Origin: UBA4744 sp963717135 | GTDB lineage: Bacteria > Actinomycetota > Acidimicrobiia > Spongiisociales > UBA4744 | Assembly (NCBI GenBank): GCA_963717135.1 | Contig: CAVQVN010000009.1 | Location: 310,001 to 374,000 of the forward strand | Length of the DNA: 64,000 bases | Direction: 5' to 3' | Part shown: positions 1-7,899 of the stretch, piece by piece | How the letters are laid out: each line of letters starts with the position of its first letter | How positions within the stretch are numbered: the stretch's first letter is position 1 | Notes under the pieces: generated by a model | What the model was told of the DNA's origin: nothing | What the model saw: the letters and a program-made list of their open reading frames with translations, nothing else | The model's database searches: none | Made by a program: the position numbers and the translations under genes

Positions 1-1263
1 ATCAACATCCCGGCTGATTTCGGCAGAGATCTCCGACGGCGACAGCAGATTCGTCCAAGCGGCGGCCAGTTCTATGGCAAGCGGCAGGCCGCCCAGAACC
101 TCGCATAAGGCTTCGATGACCACGCCATCCGGGCCGGTCGGATCGATCGCTCCACCGGCCCGGCCGGCCCGGTCGATGAACAGAGCCGCTGCGTCATGAT
201 CGCCGTCGTAGTCGAGCCCGCGGACCTCGTACCGCCATTCGGCGGTGAGGTCGAGTTGGCGACGGGAGGTCGCCAGGATCTTCAGGGTGGGAATCGACAT
301 CAACATCTCGGTGATCAGGTCGGCGATATCGGGCAGGTGCTCGAGGTTGTCGAGGACCAGGACCAGCGGTTGGGCGCGGAGCCGATCAAAGAGCTGGGTC
401 TTTTCAGGAATCTGGGCCGAGATGTGGATGTCGAAGGTGAATCCGATGCTATCGCCGAGGGCCTTGACCACATCAGAGACCTGGGAAATGCCGACGAGCG
501 CGAGGAAGTGAGCGGAAGCCCCAACGCGTGCCGACACAGCCCGAGCCGTTTCAACGGCCAGCCGGGTTTTACCGATACCACCCGGCCCGAGGAGAGTGAC
601 GAGGCGACAATCAGAGTCGATCAGCATGCTGCCGAGTTCCGCCAGGTCGCTCCTGCGGCCCACGAACGAAGTGGCGAACTCCGGCAGAAGGGTCCCGATG
701 ACTGAACCGGTGCGAAGGGGTGGGAAGGTCGAACGAAGCCCCGGTATGGAGAGCTGGCGGATCTGTTCCGGTTCGCTCAGACCGCGCAGAAGATGCGATC
801 CGAGGTCGATCGACGACACGCCGTCCGGCAGCGACTCCTCGACGAGGGCGAAGGTCGATGAAGACAACAGGACCTGGCCGCCGTGGCCGGCCGACTCGAT
901 CCGGGCGACCCGGTTTACATCGGGACCGTGGTAGTCGCCGCCGCTGGGCTCAATGGCTGCTGTGTGAAGCGCCATCCGCACCCCCAGAGTCCCGACCACG
1001 GGCGGCCACTCCGCCCGGGCCAAATCGGACTGGGCCTCGACGGCCGCCGCCACCGCCGCAGCGGCGGAATCGAAAACAACAAAGAGCCCGTCGCCGGTGT
1101 TCTTGACCGTATAGCCGCCATGACTTTTGACGGACTTGGTGACGAGATCATTGTGAATGGCGAGTGCCCGACGCATGTCGTCGGCGAAGGCGTCCCACAA
1201 GCGCGTACTGCCTTCGATATCGGTGAAGAGAAAAGTGACCGTCCCGCCGGGCAAACTTACCAT
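1..1263 (-). CDS. Class III cyclase-domain / P-loop ATPase regulator, 3' part cut by window edge
   Basis: The frame is open from ATG 1263 to the window edge (421 codons), so the C-terminus is missing. Residues 8-165 are a class III nucleotide cyclase domain: FTDIEGSTRLW carries the first metal Asp15, KNTGDG gives Lys54 and Asp58, and GPDVNRVAR supplies the Asn/Arg pair. From about 197 an NB-ARC/STAND-type ATPase begins (SFVGR, Walker A GPGGIGKT at 225-232, Walker B LVLVLDN, sensor ATSRR). Full members of this actinobacterial family usually continue into TPR-like repeats, which would lie outside. The layout matches the neighbour at 3752-6796, so the two are probably paralogues. The input signal is unknown. 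Cyclase activity is plausible because the key residues are kept, but it is not proven. Confidence 0.9.
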   Translation of the reverse strand, partial: MVSLPGGTVTFLFTDIEGSTRLWDAFADDMRRALAIHNDLVTKSVKSHGGYTVKNTGDGLFVVFDSAAAAVAAAVEAQSDLARAEWPPVVGTLGVRMALHTAAIEPSGGDYHGPDVNRVARIESAGHGGQVLLSSSTFALVEESLPDGVSSIDLGSHLLRGLSEPEQIRQLSIPGLRSTFPPLRTGSVIGTLLPEFATSFVGRRSDLAELGSMLIDSDCRLVTLLGPGGIGKTRLAVETARAVSARVGASAHFLALVGISQVSDVVKALGDSIGFTFDIHISAQIPEKTQLFDRLRAQPLVLVLDNLEHLPDIADLITEMLMSIPTLKILATSRRQLDLTAEWRYEVRGLDYDGDHDAAALFIDRAGRAGGAIDPTGPDGVVIEALCEVLGGLPLAIELAAAWTNLLSPSEISAEISRDVD

Positions 1264-1441
1264 TACCAACAAGCGTACCTGCGGCGGCCCGTCGCGCTGC
1301 CCAAGAACGTAATCCGTTCCGGATCCCGCCACTGGTCCTGGTCGCTACCCCGGCATTGGTGACCGGTTCCTTGCCGTTTTGGTCGTGTCACGAACCGGTC
1401 GAGTTCAAGACAGCCCGCTGGACCTCTTGCCTGCAGTGTGC

Positions 1442-1480
1442 CGTTCTCTCGAATCCTCCATGGGGGATAGCAAGAGAACG
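1442..1480. terminator. Terminator-like hairpin in gene-poor stretch 1264-1561
   Basis: CGTTCTCT (1442-1449) pairs perfectly with AGAGAACG (1473-1480), and an inner ATCCTCC/GGGGGAT stem closes on a two-base loop. No U-run follows on either strand. It lies downstream of the small minus-strand ORF at 1562-1777 and upstream of the cyclase gene. I see nothing else convincing between 1264 and 1561. Confidence 0.45.
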
Positions 1481-1561
1481 CCGCCCCCCGGGTCGCCCCA
1501 TGAGGCGGATTCTTTGGCCGGGTGACTGCCGACAGATCTCCAGTCGAGAGCAACGCCAGGG

Positions 1562-1777
1562 TCAATGGGGAGAGGCAACCTCGGCATTCGTATAGGCAAG
1601 TACCAACAACCCGAAGGTCGTCCCGACGAACACCGCTATGGCACGCTCCCGATCGCGAACGATGGCGTAGAGACCGGCACCAGCTGCGCGATCGCGCTCA
1701 CCGCGGCGGGGATGATCGTCCCCGGCAGCCACAGCCGTCAAAATCAGTGACCACTTCCCGGCTCGGCTGTGCGGCAT
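1562..1777 (-). CDS. Possible small membrane protein, 71 aa
   Basis: An ATG at 1777 has a good ribosome site (GAGGGGA, 7 nt upstream) and opens a 71-residue frame. Its C-terminal half contains a clear membrane segment (AIAVFVGTTFGLLVLAYTN). The middle is charged (DDHPRRGERDR). In the +1 frame over the same bases the reading is hydrophobic instead (GTIIPAAVSAIAQLV), which would make a normal two-helix membrane protein. A pair of compensating indels is therefore possible, either natural or from sequencing. No family is recognised. It stands alone, divergent from the DinB gene. Confidence 0.4.
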   Translation of the reverse strand: MPHSRAGKWSLILTAVAAGDDHPRRGERDRAAGAGLYAIVRDRERAIAVFVGTTFGLLVLAYTNAEVASPH

Positions 1778-1851
1778 GGTCGGGTCCCCTCGCAAGTCCA
1801 TCGTCTCGCCTCTGTGGCTCCCTGGCAAAGGGCATTCACAACGGAAGGCGA

Positions 1852-1897
1852 GGCGATAGGTTGGGCAACGCGCCACGGCGCGCCCCAACCTATCGCC
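1852..1897. promoter_or_regulatory. Perfect 14-bp inverted repeat in DinB leader
   Basis: GGCGATAGGTTGGG (1852-1865) is repeated in inverted form as CCCAACCTATCGCC (1884-1897) around an 18-nt GC-rich loop that can itself pair (GCGC/GCGC). It ends 7 nt before the GGAGG ribosome site of the DinB gene. This is either a strong mRNA stem in the 5' leader or a double-stranded operator. It is too perfect to be chance and too close to the ribosome site to be the upstream gene's terminator only. Confidence 0.6.
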
Positions 1898-1917
1898 GAC
1901 CCACGGAGGTACAAGTG

Positions 1918-2430
1918 ATGGAAACCAACCAAGTTCTCATAGATGCCTTCGGCAGGATCCAGCAGTTGGTGGAACGCTCGGTTGCCGGGCTTGACGCCGA
2001 CGCCCTCGCCTATCGCCCCGAGGCCGACGCCAACTCGATCGGCTGGCTGGTCTGGCATCTGACCCGGATCCAGGACGATCACGTGGCCGATATCGCCGAC
2101 CGGGAGCAGGTCTGGGTTTCCGCAAGTTGGGCAGTCCGTTTCGGCATGGCGGTCGATTCGCTCGAAACCGGATATGGACACACCACGGAGCAGGTGGCGG
2201 CGCTGCGACCAGAGAACCCGGATCTCTTGACCGGATACCACGGAGCGGTCTGGGAACGAACCAACGAGTACCTGGCGACCATCGATGCGGACGAGTTGGA
2301 TCGCATCATCGATCGCTCCTACGAACCCCCGGTCACGGTCGGAGTTCGTCTGGTCAGCGTGATCAGCGACAACCTCCAACATGCCGGTCAGGCGCTGTAC
2401 GTACGAGGCATCTACGAAAGGTCCGGCTGA
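1918..2430 (+). CDS. DinB-like (DUF664 type) putative metal-dependent enzyme
   Basis: This is a 170-residue protein. The start is ATG 1918 (GTG 1915 also possible) behind GGAGG at 1905-1909; the longer open frame upstream has no coding look. The DinB/YfiT four-helix fold is suggested by GWLVWHLTRIQDDH near residues 43-55 and NLQHAGQALY near the C-terminus. His47, His55 and His155 would form the usual three-His metal site. Actinobacterial members of this superfamily include mycothiol-dependent transferases and isomerases, so a thiol-transfer role is possible but not shown. Its leader carries the 1852-1897 inverted repeat, and it converges on the DUF2804 gene. Confidence 0.85.
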   Translation: METNQVLIDAFGRIQQLVERSVAGLDADALAYRPEADANSIGWLVWHLTRIQDDHVADIADREQVWVSASWAVRFGMAVDSLETGYGHTTEQVAALRPENPDLLTGYHGAVWERTNEYLATIDADELDRIIDRSYEPPVTVGVRLVSVISDNLQHAGQALYVRGIYERSG

Positions 2431-2547
2431 GAAATCCCTACCCAACCCGGATCGGACGATGTATGTTTGACCTACGGCTGGAAACGTAAGCCCTTCCGGG
2501 CTGGATCACGACAAGCCGAGGATCGGTCCGCCAGGACCGCTCCGACG

Positions 2548-2581
2548 GAAGCCCCATGGGCCGCAAAGCCTGTGGGGCTTC
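2548..2581. terminator. Hairpin between convergent genes
   Basis: GAAGCCCCA (2548-2556) pairs with TGGGGCTTC (2573-2581) around a 16-nt loop. It sits between the stops of the convergent DinB and DUF2804 genes, so it could end both transcripts. It lacks a U-tract, as many actinobacterial terminators do. Confidence 0.5.
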
Positions 2582-2594
2582 TCGCGTCCAAGGA

Positions 2595-3629
2595 CTACCA
2601 GCGGGCCTGGTGCTCCTCCGCCCAACCCACCAGGCCGTTGAACTCAATCCGCTGGTCCTCGTCCGAGAGCACCGTGCCGTGATATCGACCGAAGAGCTGA
2701 TGGACTTCGGAGCGGATCAACAGCAGGTTGGTTTTGGCCAATCGTTCGAGGAAGGGAACGAAGGTGAGGTCGACCCGATCCGACCGCATCCGCCACGACT
2801 GCATGAAATCCTTTTTGTCGTAGTCGAAACGAACCCGGGGGAGTTTGTGGATCCGCCCTTCCAACCAGAGAGTGTTCTCCGTCGCGGCGGACGTGTCCCC
2901 GAAGCCAAACCCCATATTGAGTCCGGCTCGCCGGCCGTCGCTCAGAAACCCTGATGCGCTCGCCCACACCCAAAACGAGTTGTACTCCCAGACGCCCCTT
3001 CCCCAGTCAAGACTGCCCAGGCTGGTGGCGGGCTCAAAAACGTTGGTCTGGTTGCCGATCTCGAGCGTTCCTTCGGCCGGCAAACAGTTGATCTTGCGGT
3101 TGTAGTAGAAGCGCCGTTCTCCAATCGGGATGACGACCACCGTCGATTCGTGGTCGGCCGGAAGCCGGAAACGAAGGTCGGCGCTGAGAGGCCAGCCCCC
3201 GAAGTCGTCCCAGTGGACCTCGACCCGGCGCATCTCCTCATCGACTCGAAAACATGCCCGGACGTTACGACCGACGTAGCTGCTTTCTCCTCCGTCACTG
3301 TTGCGCGGCAGGGCGATTCCCCTGCCAAACGGGATGGTGACCGTTTCTTCCTGATAGGAGCCGTCGTTGAAATCGACTACGTAGGCGAACACCTGGCCGG
3401 CGTAGCCAAGATGGGCAATGGTGACCGAGAAATAGCAGTCCGGCGAAGTAACGCCGTAGTAGTCCCACCGTTTGACCCGGAATCGTTGCAGGAACCGGAG
3501 CGGATAGAAACGGATTTGGTCCAGATTGCAGTCCAGCAACGGGTGACGGGCCCACCCCACCTGAGTCAACCTCCCCTGCTCATCGAGGAGACGCGAGGAT
3601 TGGGTTATCTCATGTTCAAGCTGAGCCAT
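2595..3629 (-). CDS. DUF2804 family protein
   Basis: The 344-residue protein runs from ATG 3629. The sequence pattern (RVKRWDYYGV early on, DWGRGVWEYNSFWVWASASG in the middle, then an acidic, aromatic C-terminus) matches my recollection of DUF2804, a bacterial family of about this length with no known function. It has no signal peptide or membrane segment and is rich in Trp, Tyr and Phe, consistent with a beta-rich soluble fold. It is convergent with DinB and tail-to-head with the regulator ending in the next entry, with no operon partner. Function is unknown. Confidence 0.8.
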   Translation of the reverse strand: MAQLEHEITQSSRLLDEQGRLTQVGWARHPLLDCNLDQIRFYPLRFLQRFRVKRWDYYGVTSPDCYFSVTIAHLGYAGQVFAYVVDFNDGSYQEETVTIPFGRGIALPRNSDGGESSYVGRNVRACFRVDEEMRRVEVHWDDFGGWPLSADLRFRLPADHESTVVVIPIGERRFYYNRKINCLPAEGTLEIGNQTNVFEPATSLGSLDWGRGVWEYNSFWVWASASGFLSDGRRAGLNMGFGFGDTSAATENTLWLEGRIHKLPRVRFDYDKKDFMQSWRMRSDRVDLTFVPFLERLAKTNLLLIRSEVHQLFGRYHGTVLSDEDQRIEFNGLVGWAEEHQARW

Positions 3630-3751
3630 GTCGTGTTGTCGACGCTACTCGCTTCGCAATCAGGCACCATGAGCCCGGCGATCTCTCGACGAATCACGCG
3701 AAGGTGGCGACCGCACCGGGGTATGAAGTGGCACGGTCAGCCACCCAACCG

Positions 3752-6700
3752 TTAGGGCAACCCAAACCCGGCGATGACTTCACGGGTCGCCCGGTTCGCC
3801 GTCAGATCACATACCGGAACCGGCATGCCGGATTCGCCACGCATGTGATCAGCCCGTGCCAGGTATTCGGCGGCGCGGTCGATGTCATGGCGAGCAGCCG
3901 CCAAACTCGCCAAACCTTCCAGCGCGCCCGGCACGAGAGCAGCAATGCCGAGCAACGTGAAAGCTTCGAGCGAACCCTGCAGATGGGTTTCGGCTCGATC
4001 AAGTCGACCGGCAGCCAGCTCAATTCTGCCCAGCAATGCTCGACTATCGGCCACAGCCCGCCGGTCTCCCCGGTACTCGTCGGAGGTCAGCGATCGGATT
4101 GCCAGCTCGCGGGCTTGGCGAAGGTCGTTCTCGTGCAACAACAGGTGAGCGAGATTCAGTTCGGTCCAGGCTACCCCTTGTTCAAACCCAATCGAATGCA
4201 TCAAGTCATACGCTTGAGAGATCAGTTGACCGGCCGACGCAAAGTCTCCGCTCTCCAGGTCCACTTGCCCCAGGATTGCCATTGCCCAGCCGAGTCCCAG
4301 TTGATTGCCTGACGCCCGGTATATCTCGATGGCACGCACCAGGGACGCCCGGGCTCCGGCGTAACGACCCAAGCGACAGAGGGTGCGGCCGAGGAACACC
4401 TCGGAGGAGGCCACTGATCCGGTCAGAGAGCCCTGATCGCCAATTTGCCGGGCGAGCAGCAGGCTTTCCTCGATGAGCCCGACGGCCTGTCCGGGGTTGC
4501 CCCGCAGTCCGACCATCTCACCGTGGTATTTGAGCGCCCCCGACGCTCCCCACCGATCGCCCAACGCCCGGAATTCCTCCAGCGCCCCGGAGAAACAGAC
4601 CTCCGCCGCGTCGACGCCGGCCGAGAAGTATTGGGCTTCGCCCAACACGATCAGCGCTTCTGCGGCGTGCCACCTCTCACCTTCCCTTTGTAGTGTCTCC
4701 GCGGCGGATGATGCGAGTTCAATAACGGTTTCGACCAGATCGCGATGGGCAGCCAACTTCGCCTCCGCCAATTGGAGACGACCAAGACCGAGGTTGTCGT
4801 CCAAGTCCCGGCAAGATTCCCGGACTTCCGAGATCATTGCCGGCGTGTCATCTGCCGGCCAGCCGCTGTCCACTTCCAGCTCAATGCGGCACAACCGGGC
4901 ACGAGCCGCCAGCAGTCGGTTGCTTTCCGGTTCGACCAGAACTTGTTCGAAACGGTTCCTTCCTTCCTGCCACCTGCCCCGAACCGACCAAAACCAGGCG
5001 AGCGAACAGGCAAACCGGTAAGCCCAATCAGATTGGTGCTCCAGTGACCATGTCCAGGCCGCTCGCAGATTGCTGCGCTCCTGTTCGAGCCGGGCCAACC
5101 ACACGAGCTGCTCGGACCCGTGAAGGTGCTCGTGGCCGCTCTCGGCCACTGCGAGGAAGTGGAGGGCGTGGAGACGACGGATGGCCGGGCCTTCTCCGCA
5201 CGCCTCCAGCTTGGCGACCCCAAACGAGCGGATCGTCTCGAGCATGGAGTAGCGGGTCGCCGCACCACTCCGATCGGCTACCACCAGCGACTTGTCGACC
5301 AGCCTGCCGACCAGGTCGATGGTGGCAATCCCAGGATCCGCTTGCAGCACTGCGGCGGCAGCAGCAAGATCGAATCCCTTGACAAATACCGCCAACCGCA
5401 TCAAGCCGCGCTGCTCATCAGGAGTCAGCAGCTGATAACTCCAATCGATTGTGGCATTGAGGGTTTGCTGATGGGGGGGTGCAGAGCGAGCGCCGCCCAC
5501 CAGCAGGTCGAAACGATCGGCCAGGTGCCGAACCAGGTCCGCAATGGTCAGGCTTCGCAAGCGGGCGGCCGCCAACTCGATGGCAAGCGGCAATCCGTCA
5601 AGCCGGACACACACTTCGCATATCTCCACTGGATGGGCGCTCGGGTTGAAGTGCGGGTCGGCCTCGAGGGCCCTCTCGATGAACAGGCGCACCGCGTCGG
5701 TTTGCTCGTCGGCGGTGGGGTCTTCAGGTAGGTCGAGTCCAGGCACTCGCCATATTTGCTCACCGCTCGCCACCAGCGGCTCCCGGCTGGTCGCCAGCAC
5801 GTTCAGCTCGTGGCACTCATCCAGCAATCGAGTTGCCAAAGCTGCACACGGATCGAGCAGATGCTCGCAGTTATCGAGAATCAGCAACATGCGGCCGGAG
5901 CGCATCCGCTCGATGATCGAATCGAGGTAGTACCGGTCGGGCCGCTCGACGACCCCGAGCTTCCGGCCGACCGATTGCACCAGCAGAGTTGGATCGGTCT
6001 GGTGGGCAAGCGGTACAAACCAAACGCCATCCGGATAGCGTTCCAGGTGAATCCTGCCCAGCTGAAGCACGAGCCGGGTCTTGCCGCATCCGGGAGCCCC
6101 CACCAGCGACACGAGGCGGTGGGTCTCGATGAGCTTCTCGATCTCAATCAGCTCATCAACCCGGCCGACGAAACTGCTCCTCTCCTCCGGCAGATTGTGG
6201 CGGACCCCGGCCAGGGATCGCAGTGAGACCGGCCCGGGTGGCAGATCCGGATGAGCCAATCGGAAGATTCTCTCCGGTTCCGAAAGGTCCCGCAACAGAT
6301 GCTCACCGAGATCAACAAGTTCGGTGTCTTCGGGCAAACCTCGAAGCCCTTCGGCCGTCGACGAGGACAAGAGAATCTGACCCCCATGGCCAACCGCCAG
6401 GTAGCGGGCACACCGATTCAGCGCCGGGCCCCGATAGTCGGTCCCTTCCCGGTGGGCCTTACCGGTGACCACCGCGAATCGCACGTTCAGAATGGCCGGG
6501 GCCGGCCATCGCTCCCGACAGAGCTGCCGTTGCGCATCGATTGCTGCCCGGGCGGCAGTATCGGGCTCGAGGAAAGCGGCATAAACGCCGTCCCCGGTGT
6601 GTTTGAAGATCCTGCCGTTCTCCCGTCCGAAGGTATCCGAAAGGATGGCGTCATGACGGGCGAGGGCCATCTGCATCGCTCCGGCGTCGAGACCCCACAA

Positions 6701-6796
6701 CCGGGTGCTGCCCTCAACGTCGGTGGCGACGAAAGTGACCTCCCTCTCAGGAAGCTCGCCCTCCATAACCATCCGCCGATCGGACTCTGGTTTCAT
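3752..6796 (-). CDS. Cyclase-domain / NB-ARC ATPase / TPR regulator, 1014 aa
   Basis: Residues 20-180 form a class III cyclase domain with Asp26, Lys65, Asp69 and Asn127/Arg131 in place; the usual adenine-selecting Asp is not obvious (GPALNR). Residues 207-500 are a STAND/NB-ARC ATPase with Walker A GAPGCGKT (233-240), Walker B MLLILDN (303-309) and the TSREP sensor. The last ~450 residues are Ala/Leu-rich helical repeats of TPR type, with no obvious DNA-binding domain. This is a large cytoplasmic signal protein of a type expanded in actinobacteria. It starts 42 nt after the stop of the borosin-type methyltransferase and could be its downstream operon partner. ATG 6772 or 6766 are alternative starts; none has a strong ribosome site. 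Confidence 0.92.
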   Translation of the reverse strand: MKPESDRRMVMEGELPEREVTFVATDVEGSTRLWGLDAGAMQMALARHDAILSDTFGRENGRIFKHTGDGVYAAFLEPDTAARAAIDAQRQLCRERWPAPAILNVRFAVVTGKAHREGTDYRGPALNRCARYLAVGHGGQILLSSSTAEGLRGLPEDTELVDLGEHLLRDLSEPERIFRLAHPDLPPGPVSLRSLAGVRHNLPEERSSFVGRVDELIEIEKLIETHRLVSLVGAPGCGKTRLVLQLGRIHLERYPDGVWFVPLAHQTDPTLLVQSVGRKLGVVERPDRYYLDSIIERMRSGRMLLILDNCEHLLDPCAALATRLLDECHELNVLATSREPLVASGEQIWRVPGLDLPEDPTADEQTDAVRLFIERALEADPHFNPSAHPVEICEVCVRLDGLPLAIELAAARLRSLTIADLVRHLADRFDLLVGGARSAPPHQQTLNATIDWSYQLLTPDEQRGLMRLAVFVKGFDLAAAAAVLQADPGIATIDLVGRLVDKSLVVADRSGAATRYSMLETIRSFGVAKLEACGEGPAIRRLHALHFLAVAESGHEHLHGSEQLVWLARLEQERSNLRAAWTWSLEHQSDWAYRFACSLAWFWSVRGRWQEGRNRFEQVLVEPESNRLLAARARLCRIELEVDSGWPADDTPAMISEVRESCRDLDDNLGLGRLQLAEAKLAAHRDLVETVIELASSAAETLQREGERWHAAEALIVLGEAQYFSAGVDAAEVCFSGALEEFRALGDRWGASGALKYHGEMVGLRGNPGQAVGLIEESLLLARQIGDQGSLTGSVASSEVFLGRTLCRLGRYAGARASLVRAIEIYRASGNQLGLGWAMAILGQVDLESGDFASAGQLISQAYDLMHSIGFEQGVAWTELNLAHLLLHENDLRQARELAIRSLTSDEYRGDRRAVADSRALLGRIELAAGRLDRAETHLQGSLEAFTLLGIAALVPGALEGLASLAAARHDIDRAAEYLARADHMRGESGMPVPVCDLTANRATREVIAGFGLP

Positions 6797-6838
6797 TGTC
6801 GCCGATGGGCGGGGGTGTTGAATAGGGGAAACCTGGAT

Positions 6839-7588
6839 TCAAGTGACAGGAGGGACGAAGAGGGTCGCCATCGGGTCGATGTCGACCAGCGGGAGGTTGT
6901 GGAGCGGAAACTCGTCGATGACCGATTCGAAGGCTGCGTATTCGGAAGCGCGGTAGAGGACGATCTCGTGGTTGGCCGGATAGACCTCGAGGAGGCGTTC
7001 GGTCAGATCGACCACGCTTCCCGATTCAGGAGGGCCGGTCACCGCATGGTCGGTGCCCACTGCACCGATCTGCCAGAGGACCAGGGCTGCGGTGGGCTCG
7101 ATCGTCGGGTTTCCATCCAAGAATCGTTTGGCCTCGTAGCTCTGCAGGCCGGCTCGGCCAGGGTCAAACCGGAGGTCGGCTAGCAGACAATCCAGCGCGG
7201 AGATACCCGGCAAGACTTTCACCCGGTAGCCCTCGTCCTTGGCTTGTTCGGCGGCAAGACGAGCCGGGGTGGCAAAGAGCATTGGATGACCGTACAGCGC
7301 CACACACACATCCTTGCCGGCGCGGACCCGGCCCACGATATGGTCCGCCATCGCCTTGTAGATGATCGAGCGTGGCTCGCCCCGTTTCACACCGGAGGCA
7401 TAGAGCGGGGCCAAAGAGAGCGCTTGGCAGTTCAGAGTGCCAATCCACTCATCGCCCAGAGTTTCACCACCCAAGTGGACCACCTCATCGGCGGTCTCGA
7501 TCGCTGCCCGGGCTTCGGGTGTCATCTGAACAGCGAACCGAATCCCGGTTCCGACGATCGTGAGCGAGCCTGGTGGTAATGATGACAT
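6839..7588 (-). CDS. Borosin-type peptide backbone N-methyltransferase (SAM-dependent, tetrapyrrole-methylase fold)
   Basis: The protein has 249 residues. It begins SLTIVGTGI, the Gly-rich SAM loop of the tetrapyrrole methylase fold (PF00590), and has YGHP at 99-102, LPGIS at 126-130, SYEAKRFL near 150-157 and a terminal LFVPP. These stretches match what I remember of the fungal omphalotin enzyme OphMA (YGHP, LPG[IV]SAED, YEA, FYIPP). OphMA's catalytic Arg and Tyr (R-x3-Y) have equivalents in Arg73 and Tyr77, with Tyr63 nearby. OphMA-type enzymes methylate backbone amides of a core peptide. In fungi the core is fused to the enzyme; here there is no C-terminal extension, and a small peptide gene lies one base upstream. 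The ATG has no ribosome site of its own, so translation is probably coupled to that peptide gene. A porphyrin or precorrin methylase is the fallback reading, but no cobalamin or haem genes are nearby. Confidence 0.85.
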   Translation of the reverse strand: MSSLPPGSLTIVGTGIRFAVQMTPEARAAIETADEVVHLGGETLGDEWIGTLNCQALSLAPLYASGVKRGEPRSIIYKAMADHIVGRVRAGKDVCVALYGHPMLFATPARLAAEQAKDEGYRVKVLPGISALDCLLADLRFDPGRAGLQSYEAKRFLDGNPTIEPTAALVLWQIGAVGTDHAVTGPPESGSVVDLTERLLEVYPANHEIVLYRASEYAAFESVIDEFPLHNLPLVDIDPMATLFVPPVT

Positions 7589-7589
7589 G

Positions 7590-7802
7590 CTAGAAGATGA
7601 TGAACCGAGCCTTCTCCGTCTCGTACACCTTCTTGGCCTTTTTGGGGTCCTTCAGTTTCTTGATGGCGTCCGGGCACACTCCAACCGCGAGGAGAAAAGC
7701 CGCGCGCTCTTCGTCGGTCTGGAGTCCTTGGTAGATGGCTGCCTTGGCGGAATTCTGGTTGAGCCATATGATGAAATCCTTCACCGTCATGCAATCGGCC
7801 AC
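7590..7802 (-). CDS. Candidate split-borosin precursor peptide, 70 aa
   Basis: The start is GTG 7802, 5 nt after a strong GGAGGAGG; ATG 7817 would place the ribosome site inside the gene, and ATG 7790 is also possible. The predicted peptide is helical and soluble for ~60 residues (VKDFIIWLNQN, TDEERAAFLLAVGV, PDAIKKLKDPKK), then ends abruptly in ARFIIF. Bacterial split borosins, such as the Shewanella SonA/SonM pair, have a small helical binding domain followed by a C-terminal core rich in beta-branched and aromatic residues, encoded beside the methyltransferase. Size, order, tail and 1-nt spacing to the methyltransferase all fit. Assignment of the core to the last ~5 residues is inference. 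No protease, transporter or second tailoring enzyme is adjacent. Confidence 0.75.
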   Translation of the reverse strand: MADCMTVKDFIIWLNQNSAKAAIYQGLQTDEERAAFLLAVGVCPDAIKKLKDPKKAKKVYETEKARFIIF

Positions 7803-7899
7803 TGGAACCTCCTCCATCGGGCGACACCCGCTGAACCCATCATCTCAACGACGAACCCTCGTGGCTAGGGAAATCGAAACCGAATTTGACCCCGATTGA

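Noticed and set aside
1522..1917. Upstream extension of the DinB frame
   Set aside because: The codons before 1918 include the inverted repeat and the ribosome site and have no conserved look.
6839..7588. Cobalamin or siroheme methyltransferase
   Set aside because: The fold fits, but the borosin-specific stretches, the adjacent small peptide gene and the lack of any tetrapyrrole gene nearby favour a peptide methyltransferase.
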